Source: CAMEON01 sp045602325 (GTDB lineage: Bacteria; Bacillota; Clostridia; Oscillospirales; CAG-272). From it: a DNA stretch of 10,892 nucleotides. Shown here piece by piece: positions 1-5,439 of this stretch; positions within the stretch are counted from its first letter, which is position 1, and the number at the start of each line of letters is the position of its first letter. A program made the translations under genes and the position numbers. The notes below the pieces were generated by a model that did no database searches, was not told the DNA's origin, and saw only the letters and a program-made list of their open reading frames with translations. The stretch covers positions 1 through 10,892 of the forward strand of contig JAZSBH010000122.1 in assembly GCA_045602325.1 (NCBI GenBank), given 5' to 3'.

Positions 1-1282
1 GATCCTCGTAGGTCTCCCGACGTACCGCCACACGAGCCTGCCCGTCCTTGACCAGGATCACGGGAGGACGGGGAAGACGGTTGTAGTTGGAGGCCATGGC
101 GAAGTTGTAGGCACCTGTGGTGAGAACTGCCAGAATATCGCCGCGCTGTGCGGTTTGCAGAGGCATATCCTCTCCGATGAGGTCGCCCGACTCACAGCAA
201 CGGCCGGCGATGGTCACCCGACAGTCGCGGGGGGCATCGGGGCGGTTGGCGATGAGGGCGGTGTAAGTAGACTGATACAGGGCGTAGCGGGGATTGTCGG
301 GCATACCGCCGTCCACCGATACGTAGGTGCGGAAGCCGGGGATCTCCTTGACCGAGCCCACGGTGTAGAGGGTAATACCTGCGGCGGCCACCAGGGAACG
401 TCCGGGCTCCAGGATGACCTTGGGCATCTTGACGCCGTGGGTGTCGCAGAAGCCGTGGACAATGGTTGCCATATCCTTGATGGCGGCGGCGTAATCTACG
501 GGGCGGTCGTACTCGGTATAGGGTACGCCCAAACCGCCGCCCAGATTCAGTTCCTCCACCTCGTATCCGCACTCGCCCTTGACCGACGCGATGAATTTCA
601 CCATAATGTCGGCGGCGGATGAGAAAGGATCGGTGTCGAAGATCTGGGAGCCGATGTGGCAATGGAAGCCCGACAGGTGCAGGTGCGACTGACCGAGGGC
701 CAGCTTGACAATATCCATAGCCTGTCCCGTTTCAATGGCCGAGCCAAACTTGGAGTCCACCGAGCCGGTCACGATGGCCTTGTGGGTGTGGGGGTCGATG
801 CCGGGGGTGATGCGGAGCAGGATACGCTGGACGATGCCCCGCTCGGCGGCGTGTGCCTCCAGGGTCAGAAGCTCGTCGGCGTTGTCCACTACGAAGGTGC
901 CGACGCCCATATCCATAGCGTCGTCAATGTCCCGCTCGGTCTTGTTGTTGCCGTGGAAGTAGATGCGTTCGGCAGGGAATCCCGCCATCTTGGCGGTGTA
1001 CAGTTCGCCGCCCGACACACAGTCCACCCCCATGCCCTCCTCGGCGGCGATGCGGTAGATACCCGCGAAGCACAGTGCCTTGGATGCATACAGAGGGAGC
1101 GCGTCAGCACCGAAATAGGTATGGGCGGCATTCAGGTAAGTACGCATCTGGTTGCGGATGGCGTCCTCGTCCATGACGTAGGCAGGGGTTCCGTATTCCT
1201 TGGCCAGTTCTATGGTATCCATCCCGCCGATGGCGAGGTGGCCGTCACGGTTGACGGATAAATGGTTGTACAGAAGATTCAT
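1..1282 (-). CDS. lysA: Diaminopimelate decarboxylase, partial at C-terminus
   Basis: Converts meso-diaminopimelate to L-lysine plus CO2, the last step of the DAP lysine pathway. It is a cytosolic PLP enzyme of fold type III. Reading from the ATG at 1282, 427 codons are open and the frame runs off the window edge, so only a few C-terminal residues and the stop should be missing (family length is about 420-440). Visible signatures are the PLP-lysine motif YASKAL (Lys68), HCHIGS (207-212), the phosphate-binding GGGLG (248-252), EPGR (292-295) and the dimer-contributed active-site motif CESGD (363-367). The GAY at 390-392 and the following YNRLPRPP stretch are also typical of LysA. The start is supported by an AAGGAAA ribosome binding site (complement of 1288-1294). 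The gene lies downstream of ysxC on the same strand but is separated by 142 bp of inverted repeats, so co-transcription is uncertain. No L-box lysine riboswitch is evident. Ornithine or arginine decarboxylases of the same fold are less likely given the CESGD and HIGSQ context. Confidence 0.96.
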   Translation of the reverse strand, partial: MNLLYNHLSVNRDGHLAIGGMDTIELAKEYGTPAYVMDEDAIRNQMRTYLNAAHTYFGADALPLYASKALCFAGIYRIAAEEGMGVDCVSGGELYTAKMAGFPAERIYFHGNNKTERDIDDAMDMGVGTFVVDNADELLTLEAHAAERGIVQRILLRITPGIDPHTHKAIVTGSVDSKFGSAIETGQAMDIVKLALGQSHLHLSGFHCHIGSQIFDTDPFSSAADIMVKFIASVKGECGYEVEELNLGGGLGVPYTEYDRPVDYAAAIKDMATIVHGFCDTHGVKMPKVILEPGRSLVAAAGITLYTVGSVKEIPGFRTYVSVDGGMPDNPRYALYQSTYTALIANRPDAPRDCRVTIAGRCCESGDLIGEDMPLQTAQRGDILAVLTTGAYNFAMASNYNRLPRPPVILVKDGQARVAVRRETYED

Positions 1283-1294
1283 AGTTGTTTCCTT

Positions 1295-1317
1295 AAAGCG
1301 TTGTCAGACAACACTTT
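1295..1317. repeat. Imperfect palindrome just upstream of the lysA ribosome binding site
   Basis: Eleven-bp arms with one mismatch surround a single central base. The core GTTGTC-A-GACAAC (1300-1312) is perfect. It abuts the lysA Shine-Dalgarno (1288-1294), so it could be an operator half-site pair or an mRNA hairpin affecting lysA translation. It may equally be the tail of the adjacent repetitive hairpin region. The symmetry is seen directly; the function is unknown. Confidence 0.5.
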
Positions 1318-1336
1318 TTCAAAGTTCTTGAAGATT

Positions 1337-1368
1337 CTTAAGAAACTTCTCTCAAGAAGTTTCTTAAG
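1337..1368. repeat. Perfect 14-bp inverted repeat with 4-nt loop (ysxC-lysA spacer)
   Basis: The arms at 1337-1350 and 1355-1368 are exact reverse complements (CTTAAGAAACTTCT on the plus strand), with CTCA between them. In transcripts of either strand this would form a strong AU-rich hairpin. In the ysxC-to-lysA direction it is not followed by a U-run, so it is not a classic intrinsic terminator. It may instead act as a processing, stabilising or partially terminating structure. Together with the two GC-rich hairpins at 1385-1417 it has the look of a dispersed intergenic repeat of Clostridia; that assignment is from memory. Confidence 0.75.
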
Positions 1369-1384
1369 CGGGATCTAAGGGCAG

Positions 1385-1417
1385 AGCCCTTGGCAGGGCT
1401 TGGGGCAGAGCCCCAAG
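1385..1417. repeat. Two adjacent GC-rich hairpins immediately downstream of ysxC
   Basis: The first hairpin pairs AGCCCT (1385-1390) with AGGGCT (1395-1400). The second pairs CTTGGGGC (1399-1406) with GCCCCAAG (1410-1417) around a 3-nt loop. They share two bases, so they are alternative or abutting structures. They start 9 bp past the ysxC stop codon on the minus strand and could protect the 3' end of the lon-ysxC message. No U-run follows them. The similar GGGCTCTGCC wording in both suggests a modular repetitive element. Confidence 0.65.
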
Positions 1418-1425
1418 AACCGCTC

Positions 1426-2052
1426 TTACCTGCTCATCCGCACGCCCGTCATGATGCCGATCTGACGGAGCACCTCGTCCCGTCCCTCGTTTTTGAGAGA
1501 GGAGAAGGGAATGATCACAGTGTCCTCGTCCAGGGCGGGATCGGATGCAATGGCGGCGAGGTTGTTTTTGCGCTCGGTGGCGTTTAGCTTGTCCACTTTG
1601 GTGGCGATGACAAAGTAGGGAATCCCCGCAGCGCGGAGGTAGTCTACCATGGCGCGGTCATCATCGGTCAGTCCGATGCGGCTGTCCACCAGCTGTGCCA
1701 CGGCGGCGAGGCGGTCTATGTTGGGGTTTTTGGTGAAGAATCCGTCAGTGAGGGTCTGCCACTTGATCTGATCCTCCTTGGGGCGCTTGGCAAAGCCATA
1801 GCCGGGGAGGTCTACGAGAAAGATCTTCTTGTCGATCTCGTAAAAGTTGACGGTAATGGTCTTGCCGGGGGCAGAGCTGACCCGCGCCAGGGACTTGCGT
1901 CCCAGAATGGTGTTGATCAGCGAGCTTTTGCCCACGTTGGAGCGTCCCGACAGGGCGATCTGGGGAATGGGATCCGAGGGGAACTGACGGATCTCACCCG
2001 CGGTCATGCGGAGAGCCACGTTCTGCAGATTGATGGGAGTGTTGGTTGCCAT
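1426..2052 (-). CDS. ysxC: Ribosome biogenesis GTPase YsxC/EngB
   Basis: A TRAFAC-class GTPase needed for late assembly of the 50S ribosomal subunit; cytosolic and usually essential in Firmicutes. At 208 aa it is the normal family length. The G motifs are intact: G1 GRSNVGKSS (36-44), G2 around GKTITVNF (63-70), G3 DLPGYG (81-86), G4 TKVDK (151-155) and G5 near SSLK (184-187). The NFYEI and PGYGFAKR stretches are characteristic of EngB rather than Era or Der. The start is fixed by TAAAGGAG (complement of 2060-2067) seven bases upstream of the ATG. That ribosome binding site overlaps the TAA of lon, only 12 bp away, so the two genes are almost certainly co-transcribed and probably translationally coupled. 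The lon-ysxC order is conserved in Bacillus and relatives. Confidence 0.97.
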   Translation of the reverse strand: MATNTPINLQNVALRMTAGEIRQFPSDPIPQIALSGRSNVGKSSLINTILGRKSLARVSSAPGKTITVNFYEIDKKIFLVDLPGYGFAKRPKEDQIKWQTLTDGFFTKNPNIDRLAAVAQLVDSRIGLTDDDRAMVDYLRAAGIPYFVIATKVDKLNATERKNNLAAIASDPALDEDTVIIPFSSLKNEGRDEVLRQIGIMTGVRMSR

Positions 2053-2059
2053 GTCGGTT

Positions 2060-2066
2060 CTCCTTT
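2060..2066 (-). promoter_or_regulatory. ysxC Shine-Dalgarno overlapping the lon stop codon
   Basis: On the minus strand the sequence AAAGGAG shares two bases with the TAA stop of lon (complement of 2065-2067) and lies 7 nt before the ysxC ATG. Ribosomes finishing lon would sit on this site, the usual arrangement for translational coupling. The overlap is seen directly; coupling is inferred. Confidence 0.85.
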
Positions 2067-4488
2067 ACAGCGATTGGGAGGGGCGCACGGTCACCGTGTT
2101 CAAAAGACCCTCGGGGATCTCGGTCACGGGAGCGGCCGCATGCTCGCGGCTCACCAGCGCGGCGGCCAGCACTTCAGAAGCGCGGCGGCAGGGAACAAAG
2201 GTCAGATTCTCACGGGCGATGGGATCGATCTCGTCCAGATCCCCCACGTTATCCGCGGGAATGAGCACGGTCTTGACCCCGGCGGCGTAGGCGGCCATGG
2301 TCTTCTCCTTCAGCCCGCCAATGGCCAGCACGTTGCCCCGCAGGGTCACCTCGCCCGTCATGGCCACGTCACGGCGAACGGGGATGTTTGCCAGGGCGGA
2401 GACCAGCGCTGTGGTCATGGTCACACCCGCCGAGGGGCCGTCCTTGGGCACCGCACCCTCGGGGACGTGGATGTGAATATCCTTCTTCTGGTAGAAGTCG
2501 GAGGGGATGTTGTACTGATGGGCGATACTACGCACAAAGGTCAGCGCCGCGTGGGCGGATTCTTTCATGACGTCGCCCAGAGATCCGGTCAGCTCCAGCT
2601 TGCCGGTGCCGTCCAGCACAGCCACCTCTACGCGGAGCATATCGCCTCCCACCTCGGTATAGGCCAAACCATTTACTACGCCCACCTCGTCCTCAACCGA
2701 GATGTGCTCGGGGAGCATCTTGCGGCTGCCCAGATAGGTCTTTACGTCGGTAGCGTCGATGGTGATGCGCTTGGTATCCTTTTCCTCCACCAGCCGCTTG
2801 GCGGCCTTGCGGCAGAGGGCGGCGATGGAGCGCTCCAGATTCCGCACGCCTGCCTCGCGTGTGTAGTAGTCGATGATCTCGGCCACAGCCCCGTCTGTGA
2901 TCTTTAGGCTGCGCTTGGTGAGCCCGTGCTTTTTGAGCTGCTTGGGAATGAGATGATTCAGCGCAATGCTGATCTTCTCGTTCTTGGTATAGGAGGGAAG
3001 CTGAATGATCTCCATGCGGTCGATCAGAGGCTTCGGAATGGTGTCCATGGAGTTGGCCGTAGCGATGAAGAGACAGTCCGAGAGGTCGAAGGGAAGCTCC
3101 ACGAAGTGGTCGCGGAAGAACTTGTTCTGCTCGGGATCCAGTACCTCCAGAAGGGCGGAAGAGGGATCTCCGTGGGCGTCGCGGGTCAGCTTGTCGATCT
3201 CATCCAACAGGATCAGGGGATTGCGTACCCCCACCTGGGACAGCGCCGTGACGATACGGCCGGGCATAGCGCCGATGTAGGTCTTTCTGTGTCCGCGGAT
3301 ATCCGACTCGTCCCGCACACCGCCGAGAGATACACGGACGTACTTGCGCTTCATGGCGCGGGCGATGGAGGCCGCGATGGAGGTCTTACCCACACCGGGA
3401 GGGCCTACGAGGCAAATGATCTGGTTTTTCAGTTCCGGTGCGATCTGCTTGACCGCCATGAACTCCAGAATACGCTCTTTAACCTTCTCCATGCCGTCGT
3501 GGTCGGCGTCCAGGATCTTCTTGGCGGCGGCTACGTCCACGCGGTCACGGGTGGACTTCTTCCAGGGAAGCTCCAGGCAGACGTCCAGATAGTTGGAGAT
3601 CACCGAGGATTCGGCAGAACCGAAGGGGAGGCGAGCCAGCTTACTGTTTTCCTTCAGCAGCTTTTCTTCCACCTCAACGGGAAGCTCGGCATCCAGGATA
3701 CGGTTGTAGAACTCGTCGGGATCGCCTCCGCCCTCGCCCAGCTCGTCCTGGATGACCTTCATCTCCTCGCGGAGATAGTACTCCCGCTGATGGCGGTTGA
3801 TCCGTGCGCGGACGCGGCGGTTGATCTCGTTTTCGGTGGAGAGCAGGTCGCCCTCGTGCTTCATGATCAGAATCAGGGTATCGATCCGCACCATGGGCTC
3901 AAAGCATTCCAGAATGGTCTGCTTGTCCTCGTAGCGCACCAGAATGTTGGCGGCCACAAAATCGGCGTACAGCCCGGGGTTCTTGATGGTGGAAACGTGG
4001 GTCATGATATCGTCGGCCACGGCGGGGATGTAGCGCACGATGCTCTGGAGCACCTTGTTGGCCTCCCGCAGGTAGGCCTCACCCTCGATACCACCGTTGT
4101 CGTCTGTGATGACCGCCTTAGAAATGACGTTGGCTACCGTAAATTTGCCCAGAGGAATGATGGAGGAGAGCTGGGCACGGCACTGACCCTCTGCAATGAG
4201 ACGGGTATCTCCGTCGGGGGTGCGGATGAGCTGCTTGATGCGGGCGACGGTGCCCACAGGGCAGAGCTTGGTGATGTCGGGCTCGCCGGTGTCGGGCTCG
4301 GAGATGTCGAGCAGGGAAGCAAGCACCACCAGTTCTCCGCCTGAAGCGGCCGACTGGGCGGCGGCGGCGGACTTGAAGCTGTCCTTGGGAATGTCGCAAT
4401 TCACGGTCATCCCGGGGAATGCAACCACACCCCGCAAAACCACGAGGGGCAGGGTCTGGTTTTCGGCTTTTTCAATATACTTGGACAT
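2065..4488 (-). CDS. lon: ATP-dependent serine protease Lon (LonA)
   Basis: A cytosolic AAA+ protease that unfolds and degrades damaged proteins and specific regulators. It is 807 aa, within the usual LonA range of about 770-820. The domain order is complete: N-terminal substrate-binding LON domain (about 10-210), a coiled-coil helical segment containing RRVRARINRHQREYYLREE (about 224-242), the AAA+ module with Walker A GPPGVGKT (362-369) and Walker B LILLDEID (425-432), and the C-terminal protease domain. The catalytic dyad is Ser686 in PKDGPSAGVT and Lys729 in GGLKEKT, with the expected spacing of 43 residues. The ATG at 4488 gives the typical LonA N-terminus ending in PLVVLRGVVAFPGM. Its best ribosome binding site, AAAGGA (complement of 4502-4507), is rather far away at 13 nt. 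The gene is first in a lon-ysxC unit driven from the promoter at 4592-4620. I saw no CIRCE or CtsR heptad site upstream. Confidence 0.98.
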   Translation of the reverse strand: MSKYIEKAENQTLPLVVLRGVVAFPGMTVNCDIPKDSFKSAAAAQSAASGGELVVLASLLDISEPDTGEPDITKLCPVGTVARIKQLIRTPDGDTRLIAEGQCRAQLSSIIPLGKFTVANVISKAVITDDNGGIEGEAYLREANKVLQSIVRYIPAVADDIMTHVSTIKNPGLYADFVAANILVRYEDKQTILECFEPMVRIDTLILIMKHEGDLLSTENEINRRVRARINRHQREYYLREEMKVIQDELGEGGGDPDEFYNRILDAELPVEVEEKLLKENSKLARLPFGSAESSVISNYLDVCLELPWKKSTRDRVDVAAAKKILDADHDGMEKVKERILEFMAVKQIAPELKNQIICLVGPPGVGKTSIAASIARAMKRKYVRVSLGGVRDESDIRGHRKTYIGAMPGRIVTALSQVGVRNPLILLDEIDKLTRDAHGDPSSALLEVLDPEQNKFFRDHFVELPFDLSDCLFIATANSMDTIPKPLIDRMEIIQLPSYTKNEKISIALNHLIPKQLKKHGLTKRSLKITDGAVAEIIDYYTREAGVRNLERSIAALCRKAAKRLVEEKDTKRITIDATDVKTYLGSRKMLPEHISVEDEVGVVNGLAYTEVGGDMLRVEVAVLDGTGKLELTGSLGDVMKESAHAALTFVRSIAHQYNIPSDFYQKKDIHIHVPEGAVPKDGPSAGVTMTTALVSALANIPVRRDVAMTGEVTLRGNVLAIGGLKEKTMAAYAAGVKTVLIPADNVGDLDEIDPIARENLTFVPCRRASEVLAAALVSREHAAAPVTEIPEGLLNTVTVRPSQSL

Positions 4489-4521
4489 GGTAATCAGGAA
4501 ATCCTTTCAGATACGGTGGGT

Positions 4522-4539
4522 TTCCGCAGAAAAGCGGAA
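4522..4539 (-). promoter_or_regulatory. Hairpin in the lon mRNA leader
   Basis: A perfect 6-bp stem, TTCCGC / GCGGAA, with a 6-nt loop lies 33 nt upstream of the lon ATG. A second small stem, ATCTC / GAGAT at 4550-4563, lies further upstream in the same predicted 97-nt leader. Their position suggests leader RNA structure that could affect message stability or ribosome loading. No known riboswitch or protein-binding motif was recognised. Confidence 0.4.
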
Positions 4540-4566
4540 GAATATGATGATCTCGCGGGAGATACT

Positions 4567-4665
4567 ACTCCCCGATTATAGTTTTCTATTCATTATAGCA
4601 CACTTTTGCGAAAATTTCCATAGGTATTGAAGATTTTTTACAAATTTATTCACTCCCGATTATAG
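4567..4665. repeat. Direct repeat ACTCCC(C)GATTATAG flanking the lon promoter
   Basis: Two nearly identical copies occur at 4567-4581 and 4652-4665, differing by one C in the C-run and offset by about 85 bp. On the minus strand each reads CTATAATCGGG(G)AGT, so each contains a TATAAT box in the lon direction. They bracket the best lon promoter, and the distal copy runs into the left terminal repeat of the MITE-like element. They could be a bound regulatory repeat or a by-product of insertion or duplication. Confidence 0.5.
4592..4620 (-). promoter_or_regulatory. Sigma-A promoter for lon-ysxC
   Basis: On the minus strand a perfect -10 TATAAT (complement of 4592-4597) is preceded by TGC, making an extended -10 element. 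Seventeen bases upstream is TGGAAA (complement of 4615-4620), a 4/6 match to the -35 consensus. Predicted transcription start is near 4585, giving a leader of about 97 nt. Two further TATAAT boxes lie nearby (complements of 4575-4580 and 4659-4664) but have no good -35 at 16-18 bp. Confidence 0.65.
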
Positions 4666-4845
4666 GACACCTCTAAAAACCTCTCGCACAGCGAATCGAC
4701 GGAATATTTTCCGTCATTCGTCACAAAAATCCTTCGTATAGGATTAACTATACGCGCGGCTTTTTGTTTAGCGCCCGCAGGCGGGCTGACGAAAAATCTT
4801 CTCGCCGCTCGCCGCACGATAAGTTTTTAGAGATGCCCTATAATC
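4658..4845. mobile_element. MITE-like element with 23-bp terminal inverted repeats
   Basis: The sequences at 4658-4680 and 4823-4845 are inverted copies of each other at 21 of 23 positions (outer part GATTATAGG / CCTATAATC, inner part CTCTAAAAAC / GTTTTTAGAG). The 140 bp between them have no coding capacity but are rich in nested hairpins: CGAAT-GACGGAA pairing with TTCCGTC-ATTCG (4692-4720), CGTATA/TATACG (4735-4754) and GCCCGC/GCGGGC (4773-4786). Short size, terminal inverted repeats, no transposase and internal palindromes fit a miniature inverted-repeat transposable element. TA dinucleotides at both ends (for example 4661-4662 and 4841-4842) would fit a TA-target element such as the IS630/Tc1-mariner group, but because the symmetry continues past the TA the exact ends are uncertain. 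A large structured RNA or bidirectional terminator is the alternative. Confidence 0.6.
4692..4720. repeat. Long hairpin inside the MITE-like element
   Basis: Twelve base pairs (CGAAT, then GACGGAA after one bulged C) pair with TTCCGTC-ATTCG across a 4-nt TATT loop. It is the strongest secondary structure in the intergenic region and lies just inside the left terminal repeat. It may belong to the mobile element or serve as a transcript barrier between the divergent genes. Confidence 0.6.
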
Positions 4846-4943
4846 TTTGAATTTTAACCTGGTATGAACCAAGGTGAATGCGGGCACGTGCTTTGTACAG
4901 GGGGATGTAGAGGATGCATCATGACAAAATTCACAAAATCCCC

Positions 4944-4973
4944 TTGATTCCGCCCCGTATCGCATGCTACAAT
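4944..4973 (+). promoter_or_regulatory. Promoter for the 139-aa protein / DUF4132 operon
   Basis: TTGATT (4944-4949) and TACAAT (4968-4973) are separated by 18 bp, and TGC directly precedes the -10, so this is an extended -10 sigma-A type promoter. Predicted start near 4980 leaves a leader of only about 22 nt before the ATG at 5003, with the TAGGAG ribosome binding site at 4991-4996. It lies outside the MITE-like element. Confidence 0.65.
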
Positions 4974-5002
4974 AGTACCATCCCCCAAAATAGGAGCCCA
5001 CC

Positions 5003-5422
5003 ATGACCATACAGATCATCATGAAGTACCCGGGAAATCTGACCAAAAAGGTCAAGGCATACCCTGTGAATTTGCCAACGACACCCCGTACCCTGCGGGA
5101 GCTTGTCGCCGCCTGTGTCGAGACCTGCGTCGAGGCCTACCGTGCAAGAGCCATGGCCGCCGAGAATCCCGCCCCTTTAACCGACGACGCCTTCGAGGGA
5201 ATGCGGGAGTTGGGTAAGTTCGCTTTTGGCGTTCACTATAACCAAAAGGAGATCCATCTGAAAGCCGCCACCGAGACCGCTATTCAAGCGGTGGAGGACG
5301 GCCTTGTCCGCATCTTTTGGGAGGAAGAGGAATTGACCGACCTGGATACCCCCCTCACTCTCCCGGAGGGAGCCACCCTCACCTTTATCCGCCTCACCTT
5401 TCTCACGGGGCGGATGTGGTAA
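5003..5422 (+). CDS. Hypothetical 139-aa protein, beta-grasp-like, partner of DUF4132 protein
   Basis: I do not recognise a named family. The start is well set: TAGGAG at 4991-4996, six bases before the ATG, with a promoter just upstream. The protein has no signal peptide or membrane segment and should be cytosolic. The N-terminus (residues 2-23) looks like two beta strands, MTIQIIMKYP and KVKAYPVNLP, followed by a helix TLRELVAACVETCVEAYRAR (30-49). A charged, mostly helical insert spans about 50-98. The C-terminal part has strands LVRIFW (101-106) and TLTFIRLTFL (125-134) joined by ELTDLDTPLTLPEG (110-123). That order, and the D-L-D-x-P-L/G-x-x-x-x-F wording, resembles MoaD/ThiS/ubiquitin-like beta-grasp proteins. 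The chain ends TGRMW instead of the functional GG, so classical thiocarboxylation or conjugation is not expected. It ends 17 bp before the next gene, indicating an operon and probably a shared function. The beta-grasp reading is inference. Confidence 0.85.
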   Translation: MTIQIIMKYPGNLTKKVKAYPVNLPTTPRTLRELVAACVETCVEAYRARAMAAENPAPLTDDAFEGMRELGKFAFGVHYNQKEIHLKAATETAIQAVEDGLVRIFWEEEELTDLDTPLTLPEGATLTFIRLTFLTGRMW

Positions 5423-5424
5423 CG

Positions 5425-5431
5425 AAAGGAG
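5425..5431 (+). promoter_or_regulatory. Shine-Dalgarno that sets the start of the DUF4132 gene
   Basis: AAAGGAG starts three bases after the stop of the 139-aa gene. It is 8 nt from the ATG at 5440 but only 2 nt from the ATG at 5434, so the internal ATG at 5440 is the better start. The frame is open upstream to 5317, but that extension lies inside the previous gene and has no ribosome binding site of its own. Confidence 0.85.
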
Positions 5432-5439
5432 TCATGCAT

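Larger units (their letters stand above)
4489..5002. other. Divergent intergenic region between lon and the DUF4132 operon
   Basis: This 514-bp gap has no credible gene. Its left part is the leader and promoter region of lon on the minus strand. Its centre is a MITE-like element with terminal inverted repeats. The stretch from about 4846 to 4943 shows nothing I can assign beyond a short near-tandem repeat (ACAAAATTCACAAAATC, about 4924-4940). The right end holds the promoter and ribosome binding site of the 139-aa gene. A minus-strand open frame across 4768-5055 is rejected as a chance frame. Confidence 0.8.

Noticed and set aside
155..1261. Plus-strand open frames of 155 and 201 codons across lysA
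   Set aside because: The minus strand encodes an intact LysA with all motifs through this stretch, so these are shadows.
1337..1368. Intrinsic terminator after ysxC
   Set aside because: The stem is strong but AT-rich and no T-run follows in the ysxC-to-lysA direction.
1283..1425. Lysine riboswitch upstream of lysA
   Set aside because: The gap is only 143 nt, is filled by simple hairpins, and lacks the multi-helix L-box layout.
2074..4344. Plus-strand open frames of 277 and 472 codons across lon
   Set aside because: They are complements of the well-conserved lon gene, with no ribosome binding site and no recognisable domain.
4489..4680. Heat-shock control sites (CIRCE or CtsR) upstream of lon
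   Set aside because: Neither the TTAGCACTC/GAGTGCTAA dyad nor paired GGTCAAA heptads are present.
4658..4845. CRISPR or tandem-repeat array in the intergenic region
   Set aside because: The repeats are inverted and occur once each at the element ends; there are no regularly spaced direct repeats.
4768..5055. Minus-strand 95-codon frame with a hydrophobic N-terminus suggesting a membrane peptide
   Set aside because: It overlaps the start of the 139-aa gene, its promoter and the right end of the MITE-like element, and has no ribosome binding site; the hydrophobic stretch is the complement of the coding start.
5317..5439. Upstream extension of the DUF4132 protein to an ATG at 5317
   Set aside because: It lies inside the 139-aa gene in another frame, has a Pro/His/Gly-rich non-protein-like translation and no ribosome binding site; the AAAGGAG at 5425-5431 points to 5440.
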